Numbered from the stretch's first letter, positions 1-9,403 are shown. The stretch: DNA of 64,000 bases from Falsiroseomonas oleicola (GCF_019029495.1 NZ_JAERQM010000005.1:124001-188000), one strand, 5' to 3'. A program made the numbers and translations. The notes: a model not told the origin generated them from the letters alone.

Positions 1-1
1 G

Positions 2-772
2 CTGAACGTCATCAACTTCGCCCATGGCGCGCAGTTCATGATGGGCGCCTTCGTCGCCTGGATGCTGCTGGCCTGGGCGGGCATTCCCTATTGGGGGGCG
101 CTGGTGCTGGCGCCGCTGCTGGTGGGTGTCTTCGGCATGGCGGTGGAGCGCACGATGATCGCGCGGCTCTACAAGCTGGACCACCTCTACGGCCTGTTGC
201 TGACCTTCGGGCTGGCGCTGATTATCGAGGGTGTGTTCCGCAACGGCTTCGGCTCCTCCGGCCTGCCTTACGCGCCGCCGCCGGAATTCGGGGCGCTCGA
301 TCTCGATTTCGATTTCCTGTTCCTGCCGGGCTACCGCGTCTGGGTGGTGATCGCCTCCGCCGCCATGTGCCTGCTGACCTGGCTGGTGATCGAGAAGACC
401 AAGATCGGCGCCTATCTGCGTGCGGCGACCGAACGGCCGGAACTGGTGCAGGCCTTCGGCATCAATGTGCCGCGGATGATGACGCTGACCTACGGCGCGG
501 GCGTGGCCCTGGCCGCCTTCGCCGGCGTGCTGGCGGCACCGATCTATTCGGTGAACCCTGCCATGGGCGCCAATTTCATCATCACCGTCTTCGCCGTGGT
601 GGTGATCGGCGGCATGGGCTCCATCATGGGCTCCGTCGTCACCGGCTTCGCGCTGGGGCTGATCGAGGGCATGACGCGGGTCATCTACCCGGAGGCCTCC
701 GCCACCGTGGTCTTCGTCATCATGGCGATCGTGCTGCTGACGCGGCCCGCCGGCCTGTTCGGGAGGGGCTGA
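2..772 (+). CDS. livH: Branched-chain amino-acid ABC transporter permease, LivH type (5' end outside window)
   Basis: Inner-membrane permease of a HAAT-family ABC importer for branched-chain or related amino acids or amides. The frame is open from base 2, and its first residues (LNVINFAHGAQFMMGAF) are the conserved LivH segment that follows the first membrane helix, so the true start lies upstream and ATG 38 is only an internal Met. Several hydrophobic helices follow, and the C-terminal GGMGSIMGSVVTGFALGLIEG region matches the permease EAA-like loop. It ends 3 bases before livM and presumably pairs with it. The partner ATPases and binding protein are not seen here and should lie upstream. The family assignment is firm; the substrate is inferred. 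Confidence 0.93.
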   Translation: MNVINFAHGAQFMMGAFVAWMLLAWAGIPYWGALVLAPLLVGVFGMAVERTMIARLYKLDHLYGLLLTFGLALIIEGVFRNGFGSSGLPYAPPPEFGALDLDFDFLFLPGYRVWVVIASAAMCLLTWLVIEKTKIGAYLRAATERPELVQAFGINVPRMMTLTYGAGVALAAFAGVLAAPIYSVNPAMGANFIITVFAVVVIGGMGSIMGSVVTGFALGLIEGMTRVIYPEASATVVFVIMAIVLLTRPAGLFGRG

Positions 773-775
773 CCC

Positions 776-1765
776 ATGGCCGATACCACCATCGCCGTTG
801 CCGCGCCGCTGAGCGCGCATGAGGAAGCCGGCTTCCTCGGCTTCACCCGCGCCCAGGCGCTGGCCTTCGGGCTGCTGCTGGCCTTCGTGCTGGTCAGCCC
901 CTTCTTCCTCTATCCCGTCTTCCTGATGAAGATCCTCTGCTTCGCGCTGTTCGCCTGCGCTTTCAACCTGCTGATCGGCTATGTCGGGCTGCTGTCCTTC
1001 GGCCATGCGGCCTTCTTCGGCATGGGCGGCTATGTGACCGCCCACGCGGCCAAGGTCTGGGGGCTGACGCCGGAACTCGCCATCCTTGCCGGCGGCGTGG
1101 TGGGCTGCGTGCTGGGGGTGGGTATCGGCTGGCTGGCGATCCGCCGCTCCGGCATCTACTTCGCCATGATCACCCTGGCCGCGGCGCAGATGGTCTATTT
1201 CTTCTGCCTTCAGGCGCCCTTCACCGGGGGTGAGGATGGCATCCAGCAGGTCCCGCGCGGGGCGCTGTTCGGCGTGATTCCGCTCGGTGCCGATTTCACC
1301 CTGTACTGGGTGGTGGCGGTGGTGTTCCTGGCCGGCTTCCTGCTGATCCACCGCATCGTCCATTCCCCCTTCGGCCAGGTGATGAAGGCGGTGCGGGAGA
1401 ATGAGCCGCGCGCCACCTCCCTCGGCTACCGCACGGATGACTACAAGCTGATGGCCTTCGTGCTGTCCGGCACCCTTTCGGGCGTGGCCGGCGGCACCAA
1501 GGCGCTGGTCTTCGGCATCGCCACCCTGACCGATGTGAACTGGACCATGTCCGGGGAGGTGGTGCTGATGACCCTGGTGGGCGGCCTCGGCACCGTCTTC
1601 GGCCCGGTGGTCGGCGCCGCCGTCATCGTCACCATGCAGAACTACCTGGCGGAGTTCGGCGCCTGGGTCACGGTGATCCAGGGCGTCATCTTCGTCGCCT
1701 GCGTGCTGGCCTTCCGGCGCGGCGTGGTGGGCGAGATCGGCAACCTGCTGAAGGTCAGGCTCTGA
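776..1765 (+). CDS. livM: Branched-chain amino-acid ABC transporter permease, LivM type
   Basis: Second membrane subunit of the Liv-type importer, 329 residues, full length for the family. The start ATG follows a strong GGGAGGGG ribosome-binding sequence inside the end of livH. The segment LLIGYVGLLSFGHAAFFGMG (about residues 64-83) is the LivM signature. GTLSGVAGGTKAL and the loop GGLGTVFGPVVGAAV are the other conserved permease features. It is the last Liv gene visible; a strong hairpin lies just downstream. A decayed copy of parts of this gene lies at 2742-2888 beyond the RTX gene. Confidence 0.95.
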   Translation: MADTTIAVAAPLSAHEEAGFLGFTRAQALAFGLLLAFVLVSPFFLYPVFLMKILCFALFACAFNLLIGYVGLLSFGHAAFFGMGGYVTAHAAKVWGLTPELAILAGGVVGCVLGVGIGWLAIRRSGIYFAMITLAAAQMVYFFCLQAPFTGGEDGIQQVPRGALFGVIPLGADFTLYWVVAVVFLAGFLLIHRIVHSPFGQVMKAVRENEPRATSLGYRTDDYKLMAFVLSGTLSGVAGGTKALVFGIATLTDVNWTMSGEVVLMTLVGGLGTVFGPVVGAAVIVTMQNYLAEFGAWVTVIQGVIFVACVLAFRRGVVGEIGNLLKVRL

Positions 1766-1788
1766 CCGGCAAGGCGGCTGCGATTGGC

Positions 1789-1820
1789 GCACGACCCGTC
1801 GGAACGGACGGGTCTCGTGC
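1789..1820 (+). terminator. Stem-loop after livM, between convergent genes
   Basis: GCACGACCCGTC (1789-1800) pairs with GACGGG (1807-1812) and TCGTGC (1815-1820) across a 6-base loop, with a 2-base bulge (TC). It sits 23 bases past the livM stop and before the convergent RTX gene, the usual place for a terminator. No clear T-run follows, so an intrinsic terminator is not certain. Confidence 0.5.
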
Positions 1821-1889
1821 TTCGGAAGCATTTGAATCGAGAGCAAGACATCCGTACTGACCGAGTCAGTCGGTACGGGTGTCGCTCTA

Positions 1890-2678
1890 TCAACGCATGA
1901 TGATGATGGTCTCGATATCCGTGAAGGTCAGGGTCTCGGTTCCCACCATCAGGCTGCCGCTGAACGTAATCGGGTTTCCGTTGCCGTCGACCATGCCCCA
2001 TTCGTCGCCGCCCCGATGCACCAGGGACGCGCCCTGGGGGCTGGTGAAATTGGTGATCGAGTACTGCCACATGGACAGCAGCAGCAGCGTGTCCCGGCCT
2101 TCGCCGCCATGGAAGGTGTCGTTGCCGTCGCCGGGCCTCCAGTGATAGTCGTCGTTGCCGCCGCCGCCGAAGGCGAGGTCCGCGGCGTGGTCCTGGTGCC
2201 CACCCATCAGCGTGTCGTCGCCACCGATGTGCGATTGCGTCTCCGTATCGCCGTAGAGCGTGTCCGCGCCATCGCCGCCATACAGCTTGTCCTGGCCGGG
2301 GGCGCCGTTATGGCCGACCTGGTCATGGCGGAAGACGATGCCGGAATTGACGCCGTCGCCGATCAGCACGTCGTCGCCGTCGCCGCCATCAACGAAGTCA
2401 TTGCCGAGATTGGCGAAGATCGTGTCGTTGTTCGCTGTGAGCTCGATGGAATCATCCTCGTCACCGGCCTGGATGAAGACGGAGAACGGCACCGACCCGA
2501 GGCTGAACGATGCGGGATTGAGGATGAAGTAGGAGTCCGCCGGCCTGTCCGCCGGATTGGTGCCGATCAGGACATCGATGTTGGGGACGGTCACTTGAAG
2601 AAGGGACCCGCCGGAGACCTGCGAAAGGTCCTTCTCATCGATCGGCGTCGCCGCGGCGGGCTTGGTCGTGTCCGGCAC
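1890..2678 (-). CDS. Small RTX-type calcium-binding protein with double-glycine-like leader
   Basis: Predicted secreted protein of 262 residues. It starts at GTG 2678, preceded by GGAG at 8-base spacing. The N-terminus carries IDEKDLSQVSGGS (about residues 13-25), which resembles a double-glycine leader. The middle holds glycine/aspartate-rich RTX nonapeptides such as GGDGDDVLIGD and GGDGADTLYGD, known calcium-binding beta-roll repeats. A WRPGDGNDTF segment follows. The C-terminus ends in TETLTFTDIETIIIMR, like the end of many type I-secreted RTX proteins. No type I secretion genes are adjacent. Leader motif, WRPGDGN and tail recur in the gene at 11269-11811. Precise function is unknown. Confidence 0.8.
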   Translation of the reverse strand: MPDTTKPAAATPIDEKDLSQVSGGSLLQVTVPNIDVLIGTNPADRPADSYFILNPASFSLGSVPFSVFIQAGDEDDSIELTANNDTIFANLGNDFVDGGDGDDVLIGDGVNSGIVFRHDQVGHNGAPGQDKLYGGDGADTLYGDTETQSHIGGDDTLMGGHQDHAADLAFGGGGNDDYHWRPGDGNDTFHGGEGRDTLLLLSMWQYSITNFTSPQGASLVHRGGDEWGMVDGNGNPITFSGSLMVGTETLTFTDIETIIIMR

Positions 2679-2741
2679 GATTGTAACTCCATGTGTTGCG
2701 GGGACGATATCCCAGGGTGCGTGACGGCGGGAACAGGGGGG

Positions 2742-2888
2742 CAGCCTATTGCGCGGGAAGGTTCTCCCTTCGGCTGCCTGTTCGGCGCGATCCCGCCGGC
2801 GTTGGACTTCACCCTGTAGCGGGTCCGGGGCTTGATCCTCAGGACCGTATTGGCTGGCGAACTCGGCAACCGGCTGAAGGTGACGCTG
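2742..2888 (+). pseudogene. Decayed livM fragment
   Basis: One reading frame, interrupted by a stop at 2817-2819, encodes GCLFGAIPPALDFTL and then GELGNRLKVTL. These match two LivM segments of the intact neighbour, GALFGVIPLGADFTLYW (about residue 163 on) and its C-terminus GEIGNLLKVRL, with roughly 140 intervening residues lost. DNA similarity to the corresponding parts of 776-1765 is visible by eye. The most likely reading is a duplicated livM that suffered a deletion and a stop, now separated from the parent by the RTX gene. Confidence 0.65.
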
Positions 2889-2952
2889 CAGCTTCAGGCC
2901 CGTTTAATCGTTGCGGGGTAGCTTCGTTGATCCAATCCAGGGTCACGCCGGC

Positions 2953-4923
2953 ATGCCGATCCGCCACCTTCTCGTCGCCATTCAACTCGCGCTCGCGCTC
3001 TGCGTCGGTGCGGCCTGCCTGCTCGGCTGGTCGGCGCTGCGCAGCAACCAGGCGGACCTGGACTATCTGAACCAGGCCGCCATCGCCCCGCTGATCGAGC
3101 TGAAGGCGATGTCGGACGCCTATGCGGTGGCGGTGGTCGATGCCAGCCACAAGGTCCGCAACGGCAACATGCAATGGGCGGAGGGGCTGGACAGCATCCG
3201 CACCGCCGAGGCCACCATAGCCGCCAGCCTCGCACGCCTCGACCGCGCGCCGCCGGATGCGGCGGGCTGGGCCGAGGTGCAGCGGCGCCGGCAGGCCGCC
3301 GATGCCACGGTGGCGGGCCTGTCGCAGGCGCTGCAGCGCCAGGACCGGGCGGCGCTGGACGATCTGGTGCGCAACGCCCTGTACCGCGACATCGACCCGC
3401 TGAGCGAGGCGATCGGCGGCCTGTCGGACCGCATCCTGGCGCGCACCGATGCGCGGCTGCAGGCCAGTGGCGCCCGCGCGCTGCGGCTGGGCCAGGAAAT
3501 GGCGGGGCTCGCGGGCGCGGCGCTGCTGGTGGCGCTCGGCGCGCTGTGGCTGGTGCGCCGCCGCGTTGCGCGCCCGCTGCGCGCCCTGACCCGGGCGATG
3601 GCCGAGGTGGCGGAGGGGCGGCTGGACGGGGACCGCGCCGTCAGCCCGCGGCGCGACGAATTCGGCGCGATGGGGGAGGCGCTGGAGGTGCTGCGCGAAC
3701 GCAGCGCGGAGACGGTGCGGCTGCGCGCCGAGCAGGAAACCGCGCGCGCCGCCGGGCAGCAGGCCCGCATCGCCGCGCTGCGCGCCATGGCCGAGGCGGT
3801 GGAGCAGAAGGCCGGCACGGCCAGCGAGGCGATGGCCGCGGGCCTCGGCCGCATGCGCGAGGCGGCCGCCGCGATGGGCGCGCAGGCCGCATCCTCGGGC
3901 GCCGCCGGCGCGCAGGTGGCGGAGGCCGCGCATCACGTGCTGGAGAATGCCGAATCCGGCGCCGCCGCGACCGAGCAGATGACCGCCAATATCCGCAGCA
4001 TCACCGACCAGGTCGCCGCCGCGGCCGCCGCCACCGGCCGCGCGGTGGCGGAAACCGAGGCCGGCAGCCGCGCCATCACCGGGCTGCAGGAGGCGGTGGG
4101 CCGGATCGGCGCCGTCGCCCGGCTGATCGGCGATATCGCCGGCCAGACCAACCTGCTGGCCCTGAACGCCACCATCGAGGCGGCGCGCGCCGGCGAGGCC
4201 GGCAAGGGCTTTGCCGTGGTGGCAGGCGAGGTGAAGTCGCTGGCCAGCCAGACCGCCAGCAGCACGCAGGAAATCGCCCGCCACATCGCCGAGGTCGGCG
4301 CGGCGACGGAGGCCGCGGTGCTGGCGGTGCGCGCCACCCTCGGCACGATCGGCGAGCTGGACCAGATATCCACCTCCATCGCCGAGGCCATGGCGCAGCA
4401 GAACGAGGCGACGGGCGATATCGCCCGCACCGTGGTCGGCACCGCCGATGCCGCGCGGCAGATGACCGGGCGGCTGGCCGCCGTGACCGAGGCCGGGGAG
4501 GCCGTGGCCGTGCGCGCGGCGGCGCTGGGCGAGATGGCGGGGGAGGTGACCACCGGCCTGACCGGCCTGCGTCAGGCGATGGTGGCCACCGTGCGCGGCG
4601 CGGCGCCGGAGCTGGAGCGCCGCGGATCGCCGCGCCATGCCGTGCAGCTCGGCGCCACGCTGCGCCATGGCGGCGCGGTGCTGGCGGTGCGGGTCGAGGA
4701 TGTCTCGATGGGCGGCGCGCGGCTGGCCAAGGGGCCGGCCTGGCCCGCCGCCCTGGCGCATGGGGCGGTGGTGGAGCTGGAGCTTCCCGGCATCGGCCGC
4801 CGCGCCGCGGAGGTCGTGGGCCTGGAGGATGGCGGCCTGCGCCTGCGCTTCCGGCCGCAGCGGCTGACGGAGGCGGAGGTCGCGGCGCTGGTCGCCCATG
4901 GATCGTCCCGGCGCGCGGCCTGA
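2953..4923 (+). CDS. Methyl-accepting chemotaxis protein with C-terminal PilZ domain
   Basis: Chemoreceptor of 656 residues that should signal to CheA/CheW. ATG 2953 is chosen because it is followed directly by the first membrane helix (about residues 5-29); a TTG at 2911 would add an unlikely leader. A periplasmic four-helix-type sensor follows, then a second helix near 183-200 and a HAMP linker. The signalling domain has its conserved hairpin tip near residue 392 ([20 protein letters not shown]). From about 554 a PilZ domain shows RRGSPR and DVSMGG, the two c-di-GMP-contact motifs. No che genes are nearby. The ligand is unknown. Confidence 0.92.
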   Translation: MPIRHLLVAIQLALALCVGAACLLGWSALRSNQADLDYLNQAAIAPLIELKAMSDAYAVAVVDASHKVRNGNMQWAEGLDSIRTAEATIAASLARLDRAPPDAAGWAEVQRRRQAADATVAGLSQALQRQDRAALDDLVRNALYRDIDPLSEAIGGLSDRILARTDARLQASGARALRLGQEMAGLAGAALLVALGALWLVRRRVARPLRALTRAMAEVAEGRLDGDRAVSPRRDEFGAMGEALEVLRERSAETVRLRAEQETARAAGQQARIAALRAMAEAVEQKAGTASEAMAAGLGRMREAAAAMGAQAASSGAAGAQVAEAAHHVLENAESGAAATEQMTANIRSITDQVAAAAAATGRAVAETEAGSRAITGLQEAVGRIGAVARLIGDIAGQTNLLALNATIEAARAGEAGKGFAVVAGEVKSLASQTASSTQEIARHIAEVGAATEAAVLAVRATLGTIGELDQISTSIAEAMAQQNEATGDIARTVVGTADAARQMTGRLAAVTEAGEAVAVRAAALGEMAGEVTTGLTGLRQAMVATVRGAAPELERRGSPRHAVQLGATLRHGGAVLAVRVEDVSMGGARLAKGPAWPAALAHGAVVELELPGIGRRAAEVVGLEDGGLRLRFRPQRLTEAEVAALVAHGSSRRAA

Positions 4924-4985
4924 GCCGCTGATCTGCCGCGCTGGGCGGCAGGCTGGTCAGGCTTCGGGCAAAGCAGGCCAGGTTC

Positions 4986-5000
4986 TGGACAATCCGTCCA
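4986..5000. promoter_or_regulatory. Small inverted repeat upstream of the DUF1028-peptide transporter operon
   Basis: TGGAC-AATCC-GTCCA is a perfect 5-bp palindrome with a 5-base spacer, 45 bases before the first gene of the operon. It could be an operator half-site pair. No recognisable -10/-35 pair was identified, and a palindrome this short can arise by chance. Confidence 0.25.
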
Positions 5001-5045
5001 AAAGTCAGGCTTGCGCCGCCGGACCAGCCTGTCATGTAGCAAGGC

Positions 5046-5747
5046 ATGACGTGGTCGATCCTTCTGCGCGATCCAACGACCGGGGAATTCGGCGTCGCGG
5101 TGGCCAGCCGCTTCCTGGCGGCCGGCGCCCTGTGCCCGCGTGTCGAGGGTGGCGTCGGCGCCGCCAGCACCCAGGCCCTGGTCAATCCCTTCCTGGTGCC
5201 GGATGCCCTGGCGCGGCTGCGGGCGGGGCAGGGACCGCGAGAGGCGTTGGCCGAGCTGGTCGCAGCCGATGCCGGGCAGGCGATGCGGCAGGTGCATCTG
5301 CTGGCCGCAGATGGCAGCAGCGCGCAGCATACCGGCACGGAATGCGTCGCCTGGTGCGGCCATCTTGCGGCGCCGGATGTGTCGACAGCCGGCAATATGC
5401 TGGCGGGGCCGGAGGTGCTGCGCGCCACGCTGGACGCGGCCCTGGCCAGCGCCGGACTGCCGATCGCCGAGCGCCTGCTGCTGGCGATGGAGGCCGGCGA
5501 GGCGGCGGGGGGCGACAGGCGCGGCCGGCAATCCGCGGCGATGCAGGTGGCCTCGGCCGATTCCTATCCGGATCTCGACCTGCGGGTGGATGACCACCCG
5601 GACCCGCTGGCGGAGCTGCGCCGGCTATACGTCGTCTGGCGCGGCTATCTGCGGCATTTCCGCCGTTTCCTGCCGGGGCGGGACCATCCCGGCGTCTTCG
5701 ACCGCGACGTGATCCAGGCGGCGATTGCGAAAGCCCAGGCCGAATGA
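5046..5747 (+). CDS. DUF1028 family protein (Ntn-hydrolase-like)
   Basis: A 233-residue protein of the DUF1028 family, a predicted N-terminal-nucleophile-like hydrolase fold. The N-terminus TWSILLRDPTTGEFGVAVAS is the family signature, and GGVGAASTQALVNP follows. It is the first gene of a six-gene operon and its stop overlaps the next ATG (ATGA at 5744). Members of this family are often found beside peptide transporters, which suggests, but does not show, a role in hydrolysing the imported peptide or amide. No biochemical activity can be deduced from sequence alone. Confidence 0.88.
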   Translation: MTWSILLRDPTTGEFGVAVASRFLAAGALCPRVEGGVGAASTQALVNPFLVPDALARLRAGQGPREALAELVAADAGQAMRQVHLLAADGSSAQHTGTECVAWCGHLAAPDVSTAGNMLAGPEVLRATLDAALASAGLPIAERLLLAMEAGEAAGGDRRGRQSAAMQVASADSYPDLDLRVDDHPDPLAELRRLYVVWRGYLRHFRRFLPGRDHPGVFDRDVIQAAIAKAQAE

Positions 5748-6730
5748 GCACGCCGGTCCTCGACCTTGCCCGCGTCACCGTCGAATTCCCCACCGATCGC
5801 GGCCGACTGCGGCCGGTGGATGGCGTTTCCTTCAGCGTCGAGGCCGGCAAGACGCTCGCCGTGGTCGGGGAGAGCGGCTGCGGCAAGTCGGTGACGGCGC
5901 TCGCCATCATGGGGCTGCTGCCGCAGGGCGGCGAGGTTGGCGGCGGCATCCGCCTGGGTGGCGAGGAACTGCTGGCGCTGACGCCGGACCAGCGCCGGGC
6001 GCGCCGGGGCGGCGAGATGGCTATGGTGTTCCAGGAACCCATGACCAGCCTGAACCCCGCCTTCACCGCCGGCGAACAGGTGGCGGAGGCGCTGCGCCTG
6101 CACCAGGGTCTGTCGCCTGACGCTGCCTTCGCCAAGGCCATCGAGATGTTCGCCCGCGTCCGCATCCCGGAACCCGAGCGCCGCGCCCGCAGCTACCCGC
6201 ACCAGCTTTCGGGCGGCATGCGCCAGCGGGTGATGATCGCCATGGCCCTGGCATGCCGCCCGCGCCTGCTGATCGCGGACGAGCCGACCACGGCGCTGGA
6301 CGTGACGGTGCAGGCGCAGATCCTGGCGCTGATCGACGAGATGAAGCGGGAGACGGGCACGGCGGTGGTCCTCATCACCCATGACCTCGGCGTTGTGCGC
6401 GACCATGCGGATGATGTGGTGGTGATGTATGCCGGCCGCGTCGCGGAGCGTGCCAGGGCTGCCGACCTCTTCGCCAATCCGCAGCACCCTTACACCATCG
6501 GCCTGCTCGGCGCCGTGCCGCGGCTGGAAGGCGGCGCCGCGCGGCTGGCCAGCATCGAGGGCACCGTGCCCGACCTGATGAACCCGCCGCCCGGCTGCCG
6601 CTTCGCGCCCCGCTGCCCCTTCGCCATCGCCAGATGCGCGGAACAGCCGCCGCTGGCGGAGGTTACGCCGGGCCATCAGGCGGCCTGCTGGCGCGCGCCG
6701 CTCGATACGCTGCTGGAGCAGGCGGCATGA
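5744..6730 (+). CDS. Peptide/nickel-type ABC transporter ATP-binding protein (DppD/OppD type)
   Basis: First ATPase subunit of a dipeptide/oligopeptide-class importer, 328 residues. Walker A is [11 protein letters not shown] (about residues 43-53), the signature motif is [15 protein letters not shown], and Walker B is [12 protein letters not shown]. The C-terminal [15 protein letters not shown] cysteine segment is the oligopeptide-transporter extension typical of DppD/DppF. It overlaps the genes on both sides by 4 bases (ATGA), implying translational coupling. The ATPase pair drives transport through the permeases encoded at 9431-11256. Confidence 0.95.
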   Translation: MSTPVLDLARVTVEFPTDRGRLRPVDGVSFSVEAGKTLAVVGESGCGKSVTALAIMGLLPQGGEVGGGIRLGGEELLALTPDQRRARRGGEMAMVFQEPMTSLNPAFTAGEQVAEALRLHQGLSPDAAFAKAIEMFARVRIPEPERRARSYPHQLSGGMRQRVMIAMALACRPRLLIADEPTTALDVTVQAQILALIDEMKRETGTAVVLITHDLGVVRDHADDVVVMYAGRVAERARAADLFANPQHPYTIGLLGAVPRLEGGAARLASIEGTVPDLMNPPPGCRFAPRCPFAIARCAEQPPLAEVTPGHQAACWRAPLDTLLEQAA

Positions 6731-7785
6731 GCGCGCCGCTGCTGGAGTTGCGCGATGTCGCGAAGGGTTTTCCGGTGCGCGATGCACTGGGCCGCCGGCG
6801 CGGCGCGGTGCGTGCGGTGGATGGCGTTTCGCTGATCGTGCCGAAGGGCAGCGTGCTCGCCATCGTCGGCGAAAGCGGCTGCGGCAAGTCGACGCTTGGC
6901 CGCCTGGCGCTGCGGCTGATCGAGGCGGATCAAGGGCAGATCCTGTTCGAGGGGGAGGACCTGCGTGGGCTCTCCGCCCGCGCCTTGCGGGCGCGGCGGC
7001 GGGACATGCAGCTCATCTTCCAGGACCCCTTTGCGAGTCTCGACCCGCGCATGACGGTGGAGCAGGCCGTGGCGGAACCGCTGCGGCTGCATGGAATCGT
7101 GCCGCGCGCGCAGGAGACGCAGCGGGTGGCGGAGCTGCTGTCCCGTGTCGGGCTGCGGCCGGAACTCGCGCGCCGCTGGCCGCATGAATTCTCGGGCGGC
7201 CAGCGGCAGCGCATCGCCATCGCCCGCGCGCTGGCCAGCCAGCCGAAGCTCATCATCGGGGACGAGCCGGTTTCGGCGCTGGATGTCTCGGTGCAGGCGC
7301 AGGTGGTGAACCTGCTTCAGGACCTGATCCGGGAGCTCGGCCTGACCTTCGTGCTGATCAGCCACGACCTCGGCGTGGTGCGCCACATCGCGGACCGCGT
7401 GGCGGTGATGTATCTCGGCCGCATCGTCGAGGAGGGGCCGACCGCCCAGGTCTTCGGCGCCCCGCGCCACCCCTATACCCGCGCATTGCTGGCGGCGGTC
7501 CCCGGGCAGGGGCATGCCAATGCCCCGCTGCTGGAAGGCGACATCCCCAGCCCGATCAACCCACCCTCCGGCTGCCGTTTTCGGACGCGCTGCCCCTATG
7601 CGCAGGCGCTCTGCGCGGAACAGGTGCCGCCGATGGAGGGCGCCGGCCATGTCGCCGCCTGCCATTTCCAGCAAAACCTGCCGCCCGCGCTCGTGGGGCA
7701 GGATGTCGATACCGGCGGCGAAAGACTGCGCCGCCTGCAGGCCTATTTCACCGACCAGACGCAAAGACAGGGAGAACTGGCATGA
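6727..7785 (+). CDS. Peptide-type ABC transporter ATP-binding protein (DppF/OppF type)
   Basis: Second ATPase of the same importer, 352 residues. ATG 6727 is chosen because it overlaps the previous stop and begins the normal family N-terminus ([15 protein letters not shown]). Walker [12 protein letters not shown], signature FSGGQRQRIAIARAL, Walker B LIIGDEPVSALD and switch region VLISHDLGVVRHI are all intact. The C-terminal NPPSGCRFRTRCPYA extension is also present. DppD and DppF proteins normally form a heterodimer, consistent with the order here. Confidence 0.95.
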   Translation: MSAPLLELRDVAKGFPVRDALGRRRGAVRAVDGVSLIVPKGSVLAIVGESGCGKSTLGRLALRLIEADQGQILFEGEDLRGLSARALRARRRDMQLIFQDPFASLDPRMTVEQAVAEPLRLHGIVPRAQETQRVAELLSRVGLRPELARRWPHEFSGGQRQRIAIARALASQPKLIIGDEPVSALDVSVQAQVVNLLQDLIRELGLTFVLISHDLGVVRHIADRVAVMYLGRIVEEGPTAQVFGAPRHPYTRALLAAVPGQGHANAPLLEGDIPSPINPPSGCRFRTRCPYAQALCAEQVPPMEGAGHVAACHFQQNLPPALVGQDVDTGGERLRRLQAYFTDQTQRQGELA

Positions 7786-9296
7786 TCCGCAAAACCCTCG
7801 CCATGGGGCTGGTGGCCCTCGCGGCCTTCGGCGCCGCGCCGGCCGCCGAGGCCCAGAACCTCCGCATCGCGCTGCGCGAGGACCCGGACATCCTCGACCC
7901 GTCCCTGTCGCGCACCTATGTCGGTCGCATCGTCTATATGGGCTTCTGCGACAAGCTGTTCGACATCAACGCGGCGCTGGAGCCCATCCCCCAGCTCGCC
8001 ACCGGCTTCACCTGGGACGATGCCACCACCCTGACCATCCGGCTGCGCGAAGGCGTGCGCTTCCATGATGGGGAGATGATGGATGCGGAGGCGGTGCGCT
8101 ATTCGCTGAACCGCCACCTGACCATCCAGGGCAGCTTCCGCCGGTCCGAGATGGGCAATGTCACTGCGATCGAGGTGGTCGATCCGCTGACCGTCCGCAT
8201 CAAGCTCGGCGCGCCCAACGCCGCCTTCATGGCGACGCTGACCGACCGTGCCGGCATGATCCTGAGCCCCAAGGCCGCCGAGGCCGCCGGCCGCAACTTC
8301 GGCAACCGCCCCGTCTGCGCCGGCCCCATGCGCTTTGTCGAGCGGGTGGCGCAGGAGCGCATCGTGCTGGAGCGTTTCCCGGAATACTGGGACGCCGCCA
8401 ATATCCACTTCAACCGCGTGACCTACCTGCCGATCCCGGACAACACCGTCCGCCTGGCGAACCTGCAATCCGGCGCGGTCGAGTTCGGGGAGCGGATGGA
8501 GCCGGACGACCTGCGCTCCATCCAGCGCAACCGCAATCTGCGCGGCGTGCCGGTGGATGAACTGGGCTACCAGGGCATCACCATCAACATCGGCAACGGC
8601 CCGCGCGCCAACACGCCGATGGGCCGCGATGCCCGCGTGCGCCACGCTTTTGAGCTCTCGCTGGATCGCGCGGCCATCAATCAGGTGGTCTATGAGGGCA
8701 TGTACACGCCAACGCGCCAGCCGGTGCCGCCCGCCAGCAGCTTCCACGTCCGCAGCTTCCAGCCCGAGAACCGCGACGTGGCCCGCGCCCGCGCCCTGCT
8801 GCGCGATGCCGGCCACACCGCCCCGGTGCCCGTCGAGCTGACGGTCCCGAACAACCCGGACCTCCGCCAGGCCGGCGAGGTGATCCAGGCCATGGCGCGG
8901 GAGGCCGGCTTCGAGGTGACGCTACGCGCCTCCGAATTCGCCTCCGCACTCGCGGGTGCGGTGCGGGGCGAGTTCGAGACCTTCCTGCTCGGCTGGTCCG
9001 GCCGCACCGATCCGGACGGCAATATCTACGCCTTCATCCACAGCCGCGGCGGCCAGAATGACGGGCGCTATGCCAACCCGGCGGTGGATGCGCTGCTGGA
9101 GTCGGCGCGGACGGAGCAGGATGTGGCGAAGCGCCAGGACCTGTACCGCCAGGTGATGGAAACCGCGCTCGGCCAGGACCGCATGCGGATCTACCTGTGG
9201 CACCGCAAGAACGTGATGATCCATTCGGCCCGGCTGACCGGCTACCGCCCGATCGCCGATGGGATGGTGCGGCTGCAGGGCATGCGGCTGAACTGA
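7782..9296 (+). CDS. Peptide-type ABC transporter substrate-binding protein (SBP family 5)
   Basis: Periplasmic receptor of the importer, 504 residues. A Sec-type signal peptide (about residues 1-25, ending APAAEAQ) is followed by NLRIALREDPDILDPSLS, the usual opening of family-5 binding proteins. The internal VRFHDGEMMDAEAVRYSLNR is the family hallmark. It overlaps the DppF-type gene by 4 bases. It is separated from the permease genes by a palindromic repeat element, so receptor and permeases may be expressed at different levels. The substrate class (peptides, glutathione-like or opine compounds) cannot be resolved. Confidence 0.94.
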   Translation: MIRKTLAMGLVALAAFGAAPAAEAQNLRIALREDPDILDPSLSRTYVGRIVYMGFCDKLFDINAALEPIPQLATGFTWDDATTLTIRLREGVRFHDGEMMDAEAVRYSLNRHLTIQGSFRRSEMGNVTAIEVVDPLTVRIKLGAPNAAFMATLTDRAGMILSPKAAEAAGRNFGNRPVCAGPMRFVERVAQERIVLERFPEYWDAANIHFNRVTYLPIPDNTVRLANLQSGAVEFGERMEPDDLRSIQRNRNLRGVPVDELGYQGITINIGNGPRANTPMGRDARVRHAFELSLDRAAINQVVYEGMYTPTRQPVPPASSFHVRSFQPENRDVARARALLRDAGHTAPVPVELTVPNNPDLRQAGEVIQAMAREAGFEVTLRASEFASALAGAVRGEFETFLLGWSGRTDPDGNIYAFIHSRGGQNDGRYANPAVDALLESARTEQDVAKRQDLYRQVMETALGQDRMRIYLWHRKNVMIHSARLTGYRPIADGMVRLQGMRLN

Positions 9297-9314
9297 ACCG
9301 ACAAACGCCCCAAG

Positions 9315-9403
9315 CCCCCCCTCACCCAACCCTCTCCCCCCGTCGGGGGGAGAGGGCTGCGCAGGCTTGGCGCGAAGCGCCTAGCCGAAGCGGGTGAGGG
9401 GGG
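9315..9403. repeat. REP/MITE-like nested palindromic element inside the operon
   Basis: Three nested or adjacent inverted repeats fill the gap between receptor and permease genes. The outer arms are CCCCCCTCACCC (9316-9327) and GGGTGAGGGGGG (9392-9403). The inner hairpin is CCCTCTCCCCCC (9330-9341), loop GTC, and GGGGGGAGAGGG (9345-9356). A further hairpin is GGCTTGGCGC-GAA-GCGCCTAGCC (9364-9386). This architecture resembles intergenic palindromic repeats (REP/BIME or MITE-like) of GC-rich bacteria. It could terminate, attenuate or stabilise the transcript. Confidence 0.8.

Noticed and set aside
1855-1878. GTACTGACCGAGTCAGTCGGTAC as a strong palindrome
   Set aside because: Only short segments pair and a bulge of several bases is needed; kept out of the feature list.
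2839-4899. Very long open frame antisense to the chemoreceptor gene
   Set aside because: It is Arg/Gly/His-rich with no domain pattern and lies opposite a clear MCP; it is a by-product of GC-rich codon use.
9330-9356. Inner hairpin of the repeat element as a simple intrinsic terminator
   Set aside because: No U-tract follows the stem and the operon continues; the nested outer arms fit a REP-like element better.
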